Assembly: GCF_021018805.1 (NCBI RefSeq)
Contig: NC_086257.1
Span: forward strand, 19,505,193 to 19,569,192
Source of the DNA: Prinia subflava
Taxonomy: Eukaryota > Chordata > Aves > Passeriformes > Cisticolidae
Reading direction: 5' to 3'
DNA length: 64,000 bases
The notes beneath the pieces are model-generated. The model saw nothing but the letters and a program-made list of their open reading frames with translations. It was not told where the DNA came from and searched no databases. Of this stretch, positions 39,264 to 51,900 are shown piece by piece (position 1 is the stretch's first letter; each line of letters starts with the position of its first letter). The position numbers and the translations under genes are program-made.

Positions 39264-40288
39264 TCTTTCAAAATGCCCATGTCAAGGCAGTTGCAGGGAT
39301 TACTCTGTTGGGCAGGGTACCCTGAGGTTGACTTGCACTTGGATTGTCTCTGTTAAAGCTTCCCATTTTCTTCAGACTTCTTTTTAGTCTGTCCACGGTT
39401 GGGTGTGGATTGTGGCATATTTGGAAGAGGAATGAGTGTTATATGTGATCCTCTGAAATGTCTCAGCCCTAACATCCAAGTGCCTGGAGTTCATAGGAGT
39501 TGGGTCGTGAAGGCACTCAGACACGGGGCAAAAACTATAGCCTGGGAGAAAACAATGTAGTGATCAGAAACATTATAGTTCAGCAAATTCAGCAGCACAT
39601 AAGCAAGTCCTGGACTCATTTTTTTTCAGATTTGGAAGACAATTTATTCGGTTATGTAAATCTTTAAATTTATGCTTTGAAAAAGGAGTGTTATGTGCGC
39701 AAATTCTAAATCGTTCCAACTTGTGGCATTTATACATAGCAAACCTATAGGGAAAAAATAGTCATTTTTGGGTTCCTGAGGCTCTGTTGTTACCTCAAGA
39801 TAGATGTGGGACGTTTTGCAAGTGCATGAGTGGAGAAACATCAGGGAAGGCAAATCTCGAGCAGAGTGTTACTAGAAGTGCCAAGTTACAGCTGTGATGG
39901 GTGACATCAACTTAAAAAGATGTCAACTATGCAGCACTCATAAGTTAGGAACCTCTGGGCTTGCTTTTGAAGAAAAAAGCATTGCAGCTTAAGTGAAGTC
40001 AACTGTTCCACATACTTTTGTGACTTGTAACTCATCTGGTGAAAAATCTGAGTGGTTTGTAGGCATGGTGCTCTGAGTAGGGAAAGGAGCTAGGGGATCC
40101 CAGGGGGAAGTCTGGGTCACAGAGTAACACACTTCCTTCCTTATTCTCTTGCCCTGGAAACATGTCATTTGTTTATTTGCAGTGCTACATCCACAGGAAT
40201 CTTCCACTGGAAAATCAGTTCATGTCAGAGAAATTATTTATTTAAAATAAATCCAGCCTTGCCTCGCCCATCTCTCTGGCTACACCCA
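39263..40288. other. Unique noncoding DNA
   Basis: No gene or repeat landmark seen. The segment directly right of the T46 tract (39263-39480) was checked for a retrocopy and has no long open frame. Confidence 0.5.
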
Positions 40289-40338
40289 TGAAAATTGCCT
40301 AGAGGTCAGCTGAAAAATTGCCTAGAGGTCAGCTGAAA
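40289..40338 (+). repeat. Short tandem duplication (22/23 bp, two copies)
   Basis: tgaaaattgcctagaggtca (gc) at 40289-40310 is repeated as the same sequence with one extra A at 40311-40333. The near-perfect match indicates a recent local duplication. No function is implied. Confidence 0.9.
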
Positions 40339-42857
40339 GGGCCTTTTTGGGCAGTGGGTGAATTCACAGCCCTCCCTTGGATGATTTATGGGAGCTGAGT
40401 AGCACTTAAGACAATTGGGAAGATGATGCTGTGGCTGGTTTCCACAAGCAGCTCACTGCACACTGTGTCAGGGTTGAGAAATGACAGTGCAGTCTTGTGT
40501 GATTTCATGTGTGTGATTTCAGAGGGTTTGAAGAGCAGTTTTGTGGCTACCTCAACTTTAAATTCAGTGTGATACACAGTGCCTCTGCCAGCATATGCTG
40601 AAATCCTGTAAGAGTGCTATAATTAGGAAGCTTAGTTGAAGAATTGGGTGAAGGAAACACTTGCATTCCTTAAGTATAGAGGATTGTCAAAAAGCAAAGT
40701 GTTCCCTAACTTGCTATGAATTCCTAGGAGGATTTCATGACAAACATCTTGGGTTAAATGAAAAGGAATATACTGAAAAGGGGGAGGGGGACAATTGTTT
40801 CTGTTGTAATGTGTGAATGCCATAAAATCCTCCAAAATGCAGCACTTTCAAGTAGGGGTTTTGCTTCTTTTTCCTTCTCTCATTTTATCTTAGTACAGGA
40901 GGATTGTAGGATATGTAAAACGTGGACTTCACTGTAGGAAATGCATCTATTTATCACTTCGAACCAAATCTAAGAGAGCTGTATGGATTGTTTCAGTAAC
41001 ACCTAGGAGAAAAATAATTTGTTTTGAGAACCTTAAATCTACTAAATATTTGCTGAGTGAAGAAAGAATCATAGCCAGGCAGAAATGCCTGTGTAACGTT
41101 TTGCCTTACACCAGGATAATGGCTGCAGATTTTCAGAGCTTCAGCTGTTTAATAAGGCATTCCCTAACACAGCCCAACAGCCAGAGCCAAGAACAGAAAA
41201 AAATGCCTTTTCCTATGATGCTTTTACCTTCCCTCACTCAGCATGTTCCTGCAAAACACTTCCCAGCTTGCTCAGCTCTGGTGTAGCTCAGTGGCTGTGT
41301 TTCTGCTGGGCTGGTTGCTATATGGTTAGAAAATAAGAGAATCCCATTCTCTCACTACTAGCTCTATATTGTTTGTTTTTTCCAGACAAAATTAGACTTG
41401 TTACATAGCTCTTTATCTAGCTCTTTTTCTAAAATAAACCTTAATCCTCATTCGGTATTACAAATATTTCATTCCACTGGCCAGAGAAGTTACTGAATGT
41501 AGATAAAGATGACAATATTCAACACTGTATTTGTCTTAACTCAGTAACAACTGGCACTTTCAGGAATGTCTAGAAAAGCTGTGTTACATCTCAGCACTTC
41601 CATTATCCACTGAAAACTCTTCAGTGTATTTTGTGTTCCACAGAAGAGGAACCTTTATTTATTTTTTAATGGGTGTGCTAGGAGGACAGACCTGGCAGCA
41701 GCAGTGATTCTGACTCTCTGGAGGACCTGGGTCCATAACAGAGAGTAGCAGGTGGTCTAAGGGAATATAACTTAAAACAAAACAATAAAAGTCCTGGACA
41801 GGAGACTTTGTTGTTGACCTTCAGTGTTGTTTATTGACCTTGTCTGGTGAGATTATGATCTCTTCAGCACAGAAACGAACTCCTACGTGTTTCTGCAACC
41901 CTTGCACAATGAGGGCCCCATCTTAAAAGGGATCTTCTGGATGATCTGGTTATTCAAATAAATGGTGGTAATAATAATGTTCATTATGTCTGGTTTTAGT
42001 TGTTGTGAAGGTTCCTTGAGCAAAGAGAGACGTGCCTGAAGTAGAACAGCAACATCTTAAGTGAAATTAGTAAAGTCCCCATGATCTCTTGGATGTGTTG
42101 ATTTTTAATTGACTGTGTGTTTTGTAGATGTTTTTGTACCACTCTGTTTTATCCAAGTGTGTATAAAACCACATCAGAGATTTTACCAGGGTTCGTATCA
42201 GTGCATTTTGTGATTTATACTCAGTAGTAAAGATGATGACTGCCAGAGGTTTTTTGGTTTTATATAATCCTGGATTTACAGCCTTGTAATTCGCTTGCTG
42301 TCTGTTTTAGAGTGCAGAACAGTGATAAAAAGTTTGCACATAGACTTGTTTGACTTTTCCTTCTGTACAAGTTGTGGAATCACAGCTGAGGGGGTGGCCA
42401 CTCCTCCTCTGCATGGTACCTGCTCATTTTCCTCCCAGGCACTGATTTCTAGTAGCCTTGGCTGGTGGTTTTTTGGTGGGTTGTTGTTGTTTGGTTTGTT
42501 GGTTTTTTTTCCCCTCAGATTTCAGAATTACAAATGGAATTAAGGGACAGGTTAAATAGAAATGAATTTGGTTACATATGGCTGTGCTGTGCTGTGAAAA
42601 ATGCAGGTCATTTGTGTCTAGAAAATGGGTCAGGTTTTAATTGCATTGTCAAGGGTAGTTAATGCTTAAACAGTTTGCTTCTCAATATAAAAGCGAACAA
42701 AAACAGATCTGCTATTAACTTTTCAAAGCACTTCTAAAATTATGGTATATACTATAAACCTAAAGTACAACAGGCCTAGAAAGCCCCACAAACCTTTAAC
42801 TACTTGCAAGAGCTCTCAGTTTTCTTCATGACAAAAGGAGCTATTTTTGTTTTTCAG
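40339..42857. other. Unique noncoding DNA with one long open stretch
   Basis: From 40894 to 41286 the + strand has a stop-free frame of about 130 codons following a tcttag sequence. Its translation is basic at the start and shows no recognised domain; no good donor follows. A GT-rich low-complexity patch lies at about 42463-42510. No transposon landmark was found. Confidence 0.4.
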
Positions 42858-42977
42858 TACTGTCTTGTGGCACATCTACAGCGAGCCTCTTCTGATCCGA
42901 GTGTTGCTATGCTGAACAGACAGACCAGTTTGCATGACCTCAGGCAGAAAATAACATTTTCGGTGTACTCTGAGTAG
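42858..42977 (+). other. Weak candidate terminal exon
   Basis: A good acceptor (ctatttttgtttttcag) ends at 42857. It is followed by a 39-codon open frame (YCLVAHLQRASSDPSVAMLN, then RQTSLHDLRQKITFSVYSE) that ends at TAG 42975-42977. The residues look protein-like, but I recognise no family and no donor follows, so it could only be a last coding exon. No convincing poly(A) signal decides the matter. A chance acceptor is quite possible. Confidence 0.18.
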
Positions 42978-45900
42978 CTTTTCTAGCAGATTAAGGAGCT
43001 GAAGTTCAAGTCCATGATCAGATGACAGTGCTGCCTCATCCTCGTGCCTCTGAGTGCCTTCCATCCCCTGTACCCCACGTTTGCCCTCGGTGTTCTGCAG
43101 AGGTTGTGTTCATGAATAACCCTGTCTGCTTTTCTTGCCGTGCTGCACAGGGTCATTGGATTTTGCTCTTCTCTCGACTGCAATTCAGGTGAAGTGCACC
43201 ATGGCAAAGGATTTATTGTTCCTGTGGTTATATAACGGGATAGTCAGTGACAATAATTTCAATTAATTAGGTTAAATTCAGCGGAAAGGCAGCTTCTGTG
43301 GCATCTTGGAGGGAGAATCCTCCTACCAGGAGATCCACCTTAGGCTGACTGTGGTCTCTGTGGTTTGTCTGGTGGAAATTCATTCCCTCAGCAGTGTCGT
43401 GGAACCCAGGGGATATATAATAGCAGTCTGAAAATATACTATTTAAAAAGGGTGTTCATCTTGCAGCAAAAGGGGTAAAATGTCCATAGTTTGGTTGATT
43501 TTTTTTTTTTTTTTTCCCTGTGATTTGAAAAAAACTTTTGGTGTGGTTTTTTTAAGTGATCTGCTTATGAGGCAGCACTTACTAGAAAACCACTTGTCTT
43601 CATCTCCATAACATACCCAAACCTCTGAATTCTGCACCTATTTCTATTAAAGATTAAATGAAACCATAAAAAATAATGTCAAATGTTCTCTGTAAAGCCA
43701 AATTTGCCTAGGGTAAGTGTAACTAAAAAAAAATAAAATAAAGAAAATTATGTTTTCCTACTGGTGATAGTGTTTGCAAGTTTTAATGTAAGTGTTGCAA
43801 GTAAAATGATTTGGAATATGAGAAAAATCAGAAGATATGAACTAGGTCTTGACTTGGTGCTGGTTTTATATAAAGTACATTGTGTGAGGGTGGTTGTGGT
43901 GCTACAGAGGCAAAACTGCTTATTGATTGCTGGGCTCCAGTTTTTATTCATAACTGTAAGACGTGGATTCCTACAGCTGTTGCTTGAGTGAAATTTGCTC
44001 ATAATGACTTTTACTTAGCTGACCAAGCCCACTCTAATCCTGAAGATTTTTAAATGATCTCCTTAAGGTTTAAATATTTTTAGTATATATAAAGAAAAAA
44101 CCTATCAGGGGATGGATAAAACCACGTTCATGTCTTCTTTCTTACCTTCTTTTCAAGTACCTTGCAGCTTTTTTGTTTACAAGTGTGGCAGTTATTAGAA
44201 AAAATAAAGTGTACAATGGATATAAAAATAGCCCACGTGATGAAAATGGCTTTGGATCCCAGCTAGCTTTGTATTTGTTTCTCGCAGATTTTGTTTCCTT
44301 TTCCTGATTGTTTTCTTCTAATTTTTTAAGTAATTAAAGTGTTGGAGTGAATTTCAGGATAGGAAGAAAATTTAGGAAATAGAAAACCATAGACAATCCT
44401 GTTCCCAGACAGCAAATGATGATCTTAACCCAGGATTCTCTTCACTCCCCTTGGATTTAAAGGTGAATTGGCTACGTGCAATATTAGTTACAGCTACAAT
44501 TGATTTCTTTGTACAAGTACTTTGGTATGCATAAATACATGAGAAATTAAACAGCTGGCACAGGCCTCCTGGTTTTGTGTAAATCTTAAGGTTAGGAGGA
44601 TGAATTTTTTTTATTTTATTGAAGATTCAAAGAGGTAGCTGTAGGAGGAGGTTTTGTAAATGGCATTATTAGGAGTGTGCTCCTGCAAGCAGATGGGAAG
44701 TGATGTGATTTTATACCAAGAGAAAAACTGAGCAGCAATGATTTCTGTGTTTCTCTTCAAGTCTTTCCAACATTCCTGAGTATTCCAAAGTATTCTGCTG
44801 TACAACTGTAAAAAATTATTATCCACTGAAATATGAATACAGGTCACCTCTTGTTGACGGAATGGTGTTCCCTAGTCTTAAGTTTGTTTCAAGAGCTGTT
44901 TCTGTGTAATTCTGTCTCCATTTCTGTTTTCTCTCCATGGCAGACATACCTGAAACAGTGAGTCCTGCTTTTCTCTCAGCAGAAGGCTGGAGGCAATTCA
45001 GTGTGTGTTGGCAGGGTTTCTCCTGCCAGCTTTCCATCTTCACTGAGCATCCTCTGCAGGATGCTCTTTTTTCTGCTCTTCAGCAGATAGTGTCAGGCAC
45101 CTGGAGAGATAAAGGGAGGAGAACTGTTTTCAGGGCAAATCACAAAACCTCAGCTAGAAGGAAACTCAGTGAAATAGGCAATATTCTTTAAAAATGTAAT
45201 TCTCCTCTTCCAAAGTCCCGAACACAGTCAAGTTTTGCCAGAGGAGTTTGGGGTTTTTCCACTTTGTTGGTGACTCTTCCATTTAAATCCAGTCCAAAGA
45301 TGGAGCAGTACCTTGTATTGCATCTCACGGTGCACTGCTCGTGGTACCAGCAATCAAAGCTGGTCTTTCTCTGGGAAATAATAAAATCAGATCTAGGAAT
45401 TTCTTATTACCATCTCCTGGACACTCACTCCTCCTAGCATCACTGTGTCCAGTGTCCCACCCATATTCCAGTATATTACTTAACTCTACTTCTTTATTTT
45501 CTTTTGCATGGACTTCTGGATGGAAAAATGTTTGCACCAGCTTATGTGATGTAATAAAGACTATTAAAATCCAACATGGCTTTTGTACCTGCAGTTGCCT
45601 GTACTGAAAGTTAGGTATTAATTTGGGAAAGCACACAATGGGGGTATTGTAATTGAGCAGTGGCTGACATGTCACTCAAAACTCAAAGTAGGTTGTACTA
45701 TAAATATAGTCCCTTGTTTTGCAATTGACATTTTGCTAGTGGGTGGCTAATTTGAAAGGAAATAGACCAGTGATCTAATATTAATAACTAATTAATAGTT
45801 ATGTGGCTATTTTAAGTCTTATTTTTCTGCTTATTTATAGGCATATATTATTCATCTATGCTGTGTATCCTTCTTTGCGTATACATTTAATTCAGAAACT

Positions 45901-47262
45901 TTTGCTTCGGTAACATTCAGGCTTTGCAATCAAAAGCTTGAGAGCAAAGTTGGTATGTTCTTGAAGCCCACTTTCTGAGGGTGACAGTTTCAAAGTAATA
46001 ACACTTCAGCCACTGAGGGAAGTCTCTCTCTTGAATCAAGGCCTGAGAGGAAAGCCAGTGGTGCATTGTCTACGTCTCAGCTGTATTTGTGAGTCCTAGA
46101 TCAGCATCACTCCTGTATGTTTTCCTGTGTTTGAAGTGGAATACAGAGAAGTTTTTAGGCTTCCATTGAAAGTGTGTAGCTCATAGACAAACTGAAGAGG
46201 AATAAAATAAGAAGGAGCATCTCACAGGCAGTTGGGTCCTCTGGGATCAGAATAAAACATGCATTCAAGTGCTCATTGCTTCTCACAGCGTGTGTTACTA
46301 TACCAAAGAGATGTGATGTTTTTCTTTGCTCTGATGGGACAAACTTCAAAATAGGGTTTTGTCTCTTCTACCTATTCCCCGTCTCCTGCCTTCTCTCTCA
46401 CACTCACATTCATCTGTAAATTAATAAGGATGTGTGATACTTGTCCTTTTAATGAATTCTTAATAGAATTGATAATAAGGCAGGAAGACCATGTGAGAGA
46501 TTCATTGTGCTTTGTGTATGTCTGATGTTTCTAGATCTGTTTTGTCACATATCCAAACATTTTTAAATGTATTGCAGCAAACTCCATAGAGCAGTGCTGT
46601 GGTACCTGGGCCTTGACTGTCAGCTGTGGAATTTGTGTGTATTGTCTTTGCATCTAATCCCTCTTGTGTGAGTAACTCCTGTGAGTACTCAACTCACAGG
46701 GAACAAAAATTGTTTCCCACTATCTCTAGAGTTTGCATTACTCATTTAGCTACTGTCCTAGGAGGTTTAAGCTGTGTCCTAGAAAGTGTCTCCTGTTGGA
46801 TTAAAACCCTGCTGCAGTTACCTGTGGAATTCACCTGTTGGTGGAGGCACCCACGCTCCCTTCAACCACACACTGCCTCTTCTTCATTAAGGTCTTTGCA
46901 GCATTTGTTCAGGTGTGAGGAAAAGCCCATATTAACAGCAAATGTGTAACAACAAGCAGATACAGCATTCTGCCTTTTAATTCCCTGCCCTGCAGAGGGT
47001 GGCTGGGCGTTGCAGCTGTTTGCTTCTTGCAGGGCATGGCATTGATGATAGAGGAAACATTGTGGGGCTTTTAGTTTCTGTGCCTTTCCAAAGGTGCTGA
47101 GCTCTTTTGTGTTTGGGCTCCCCAAAGCTGTGTCTCTGTGTTCCAGCATAGTTCACAGTGTCATCGGTGTGAAACAAACACCTGTGGATAGACACATCCC
47201 TTGGAGCAAGCTTCCTCCTTCCATTTTCTTACAGATAGCCAGAGATTGCAATTTCAAAGTGC
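42978..47262. other. Unique AT-rich noncoding DNA
   Basis: No gene seen. A T17 run lies at 43499-43515. A short inverted repeat, ATAACTA-ATTAA-TAGTTAT, lies near 45785-45803. Frames on both strands overlap at 44819-45191 and 45325-45675 without coding features. Confidence 0.5.
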
Positions 47263-47325
47263 TTTTGTTTGTTTGTTTGGGGTTGTTTGTTTGTTTGTTT
47301 TGGGTTTTTTTTTTTTTGGGGGGGG
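47263..47325 (+). repeat. GTTT-rich microsatellite with T13 and G8 runs
   Basis: Repeated GTTT units interrupted by GGGG, then TGGG, T13 (47305-47317) and G8 (47318-47325). Typical slippage-prone low-complexity DNA. Frames across it on both strands are artefacts of composition. Confidence 0.85.
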
Positions 47326-47970
47326 TTAATTTCCTGCCTCTTATGCACTTTCCAGTGCAGAGGGCAGCTCTGGGCAAGAACTAATCCCACCTAATCCCAA
47401 AAATGTAGACTCCAGATGTAGGGATCTCAGCAGGGGAGGTGTTTGGGGCATCACTTAGGATCCAGGCCATGCAAGAAGTGCTTGAGGTTGTTGTCCATTG
47501 ATAAAATGCAGCTGGCAGTGTTTGTCCAGCTGAAAGGACAGAGCTGACACCAGTAATGCACCCGTGTGTGCTGGTGGTGAGGGTTCTGTGTGTGGGCAAA
47601 TGAGGCGCACATTTAAACTGTGCAGGACATGTGAAGTTTGATTTCTCTAATTTCAGAGTCAGTTTGAGGCATGTTGGAAGTGACTGTCAGGGGGTTGTTT
47701 TGAAGTCCCTGTATGTTTTTCTGACTCTTTTTGTGTGACAGTACATGTTTTTATTTTCAGTTCCCTGTGACTCAGGGAATCTTTTCTCTATGGATATGTT
47801 TTTTGCAGGCAGTATTTAACATAGTCCTGTTGAGTCTCATGTAATAATGAGAATCTTTCACAAAGTGCTGCCTTAATCTGCCAGGATTTGTAGACATTTT
47901 GTTATTTTCTAGCAATAAAAAAAATACTTGAAAAATCTGCAAAAATTCTCTTGTATGTCATGTCTTGACA
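47326..47970. other. Unique noncoding DNA
   Basis: No supported gene or repeat in this interval, which leads into a CR1 tail. Confidence 0.5.
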
Positions 47971-48035
47971 TGGTGTGAGGTTGTAGGTTGAACTTGATGA
48001 TCTCAGAGGTCTTTTCCAACCTAAATGATTCTGTG
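47971..48035 (+). mobile_element. CR1 LINE 3' end fragment
   Basis: The order tggtgtgaggttgtaggttg, aacttgatgatctcagaggt, cttttccaacctaaatgatt, ctgtg matches the CR1 3' end as found in birds (a TTGGA-like block, GATGATCTC, AGGTC, TTCCAACC, ATTCTGTG). It is a short, diverged, 5'-truncated copy in + orientation and differs in subfamily-type positions from the copy at 37656. Confidence 0.88.
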
Positions 48036-48689
48036 GCAACTTCAATGTTTTCTCCTCTGTGAAAAGCATATCTGCACCTGGGCAATCCTGCTTGTCCTTG
48101 TAATATTTACTTTCTAACCTTTTGTATTAAAAATTGGCAACAATGTTTGTCAAATAATATAACAGGTCACAACACTTCAGGCATCTTAAAAATCACCTGT
48201 CAGTCCTGGTAGTGCACTGGAAGTGTCTGTCAGACACTGGGAATATGAAACAATGGTTCCTGTGCAAGGTTCTTGTGTCCTGAGCTGCTTCTCATTTACC
48301 AATAAATTAAAGGAACTTCACATCTGCCCTGTGAAGGGTTGTGAGCAGGAGCAGTAGATAGTTAATGTGTTGGAAGTAAAAAAGTAATGTTCATCAGTGA
48401 CTCTCACACATACATGAGTTTTGAAGTATGGACTTTTTTAATAGCTGGGATCCTTGTTTGGTTTGGATGTATAGAATTGGAATACAGTTTTCCATCTGAA
48501 TGGATTTTTGACTGTTTTTGTTTGTTCTATGTTCCATACACATCTCACTAGTGCTGCTTTGGTGTTTCTAGGTTTGAGGTGGTGTTTTCCTACATGAACA
48601 CACAATTTTCTGAATAGCACCACAAATAAATGTCCTTTTGCAAACATTTTTTTTCCTCCTCTCATATTATTAAAGGCCCATTGAGTCTG
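48036..48689. other. Unique AT-rich noncoding DNA
   Basis: Nothing gene-like or repetitive recognised. Confidence 0.5.
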
Positions 48690-48960
48690 AAAATTAAGTT
48701 ATGTAGCTTCCCACAAACATGCATATTTTTCAGCATAATTGGAAGATGTTTTGGATTACTGTCTTTAGGCCTGTGGAGCCAAGAACCCAATTATAGGCAT
48801 GGTTAGAACACGATCGTGTGCGTTAGTCAGATTATAACAAGATTCCAATAATGTAAAATTGCTGCACGACAAATGAGTTTGTATAGTTTTGACAGTTGTT
48901 GCCTTTAATAAACTAAATTATTAAGCAATACACAGCTGCAACATTTGCAGAATTGGAGAA
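48690..48960. promoter_or_regulatory. Candidate conserved noncoding element with a 12-bp palindrome
   Basis: AT-rich block with octamer/homeodomain-like motifs (catgcatattt, cataattgg, caattatagg, aaattattaag), an E-box (cagctg near 48933), and four CpGs within about 60 bp (48811-48867). The perfect palindrome ACACGATCGTGT (48808-48819) holds two of them. No open frame. It resembles a vertebrate enhancer in composition; conservation is inferred. Confidence 0.3.
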
Positions 48961-51900
48961 ATATTGACTCTTATTTCCCTGTCAAAATCTTTTCCACCAA
49001 GCGGGACCATGGGTGTGCATGGGTCTGCTTTGAGTTGTTATGTTGACTTTGTGAATCCATCTGTCCTGAGATGATTTTCTCTGTGAGTAGATGAGAGACA
49101 GGTTACAAGAGCTACATTTAAGACTTTGTCAGGCACCTTCTTTTTACTGTTAGTGCTGACAGACATGGCCACAATCTTTTGGGCTGGCACTTTCTAAGCT
49201 AAGATTTGGGGGGGTTGATTGTAATTTATGGATAAATGGTGACTAGATTAATGCTGTCTGCTTATTTTCACTACAAACCTGAGCCAAGAATTTACCTCAA
49301 GTCTCCTGGCAGAGTGCAAGAGCCATCGATGTGGTAACTCCATGTACCAATTGAAGTGGATCTCTGAAATCCAAGAACCTGTGGTTCCCTGGAGTAAGGT
49401 GTTACTGCAACGCTGTAAAACAAAGCAAAACCTACGACGTTCTAGCAATTAGGCTATTCAATCCGTAGCCTTTTCACACTTTTCTGTCCTGAGCTATGCT
49501 CCAGCTGCAGGTTTGAGAACCACTGTGGCTGCCAAGTGATATTTGTATCTCTGCTGGCAAGTCTCTACTTTAGTGATATGACACTTTAATTAGATATGAC
49601 ATAATTATGATACAACCTGCTTTTGGTCCAGTTTAGGACCAAGTCCCACTATTTTTACATGCATTTCCAAGCAAATTAAAGCCCAATTTGAGGTACGTGC
49701 TCCATCCCAGCCACTGATATCTGTTCAAAAGGAGCTGAGGCTCCAGCAGTACATGATCACTGCCCTGCAGTTTGGAGCTTTCCTTTCCAGTCCAAGAGCA
49801 GCAAGGGCAGACCTTATTTCTGAGTGTCCTTGGCTGCTGTCGCTTGTGGTGTTTCAGCTCTTGCACTTTTCTCCTGGGAGAACATGATGGCACTGACTTA
49901 ATGGGGGTAAATGGAAAGATGAAGGCTGCTCGTTTTCTGTGCATGGGGAGGGTGAATCTCTGGTCATGAATTCAGAGGCAGGCACAAAGTACAGAGCATC
50001 CTTCTGCTCTCGGAGTGCTGACAGTGATATTGGTTGATGGCGTAAAATAAAGCTGCTGGAGATTGGCAAGGGAGGAGAAGAAGAAAAAAAGAAAAATATA
50101 TTTATTTACCAAATTCTAAAATGGTAAAATAGAGGATTTTCAGAGATGAGAATGATGACCAGCTTTCCAGTGCTTTTGAGTGGTTTACATTTTAAAGGGT
50201 GTTTTTTTTTGGAAAAAAAGCTGCAAGCTCCAGACATCATTTTTAATGAGTACACAAAATAGTGGCTGTAGTATTTGCAACACCAGTCATGAAACAGTAC
50301 TATTGGAGGCACTATTGGTCTTTAAAAATAAAATACTTCTGCCTTCCAGTTTTTTAAAAATGATTCCGATGTTTTATTTTTTTTCATTAGGCATAGCCTT
50401 ATAAAACTTAAATGCTTTAAGCCAAGTAGTGTGCATTACGATGAGACCAAAGAGTTGGAATATCTGTCAAATAGAAAGGATGATAATTTCAGCATCCTGT
50501 TTCCAAAACAGTTGTACATACTTCTTGCTTCCTTCATGTGCCCTTGGCAGTCAGTCAGCTGTGAGGCTTTTTGAGCACCATCGATATACTCTGAAAATAT
50601 CCCCTACGTTTCGTAAATCGTTAAGAGGATGAATTATGGAAATGACAGTGGATAAGGAAGAGAAGCAAAGATGCACATTCACTTGGGACATTGCCTTGAG
50701 GCTGTGTCATTTGTTGGTTGGATGATCTTTGAGATGGAGGCATTACAGGGAATAAGTTGTAGCGAGCAGATCAAATATCTCATTTATAGTCATACTCATC
50801 ACACAGAAAGAAAAAAACATCAAATATTATTAACAGGTGGTCGAGTGGGAAGACAGCAGTAAACAATACTTCCTGAAAGTGGATAATTTCTCTCTCCCTG
50901 ATGGGCCACATTCAATTTATAAAATGCACAGCAGTATTTTTTGTGACCACATAGTTCTACTTTTTTTGTCTTGTTTTCCCTAACTACATAAGATTTATAA
51001 TCAAAACAAGCAAAACCCTAGTCAGTCATTAAAAAAAAAAGATACTCGTTTGTTGAAAAAACCCTTTTGATTATTTTTACTTTTTTTTGATTTAAAAATT
51101 GAGACTTAAGTCCCAATTGAACAGCAGTAGGGATTTCATTTCAAAGAGATGGAAGAGAAGACAAATCAAAAAATGTTGTGGGAAAACCCTCATCAATGGA
51201 ATGGATAAGTGGGCTCCATGCTGATCAAGGAGCACGCTCTAGTGGCAGGTTAATCCAGCGTGGCCTTCTGGGGTGCCCATCCTCCACTTCCACTGATATT
51301 TATCAGCTTCTTCAAGAAAGTGACATTTTCACAGAATCTTTTTAAACTTACCATTTCTGTTGCTCTCCAGTGCCAAAACAAGTGCAATGTGTTTACGTGT
51401 GGCATCATCACATGTATTGGTGGCAGCGAGATGAAATTCCTGCTCTCTAATTAATTTTGCAGTGGGGAAGTATATGTCTATTTTTGCAGATGGTTTTTAA
51501 ATGCAAAGATATTTTAAGCTGTAGAGGGAAAGATTTCATGCTCACGATGCACAAATTCTTATGGAGTGTGAGCATTTTAGTAACAGACACAGTTGTCAAG
51601 CTTGCCTGTTAGCATCACGTAAAATGTTGGGTTCTCAAAACCCTGCACATTTTTGCAGTGTTTTCTTTTCTAGTCGTCTCCTTCAGGCTGGAAAATTTCT
51701 TCTCTCCTTCCTCTCTCGTTCAAGTTTTTTTTTCTGTAATGAGACTGTAGGTATACAGTTTGATTCTCTTCAGATTTCTGAAATACACGTAGATAGGCAT
51801 CTTGTACGAAAGAAAAATAAAATACTACATAAGTAACTATGAAGCAATCCACAGCTGAAGAGTAGATATAGTAAGGAAATAATGCCCTGTGATTATAGGT

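Noticed and set aside
39217..39480. Minus-strand processed pseudogene with poly(A) tail
   Set aside because: No AATAAA signal next to the tract, no target-site duplication and no long open frame beside it.
40894..41286. About 130-codon stop-free + frame following tcttag
   Set aside because: No donor, no domain, and of a length expected by chance given the other fortuitous frames.
41283..41340. tRNA-like A box (tagctcagtgg)
   Set aside because: No matching B box or cloverleaf arms at the right spacing.
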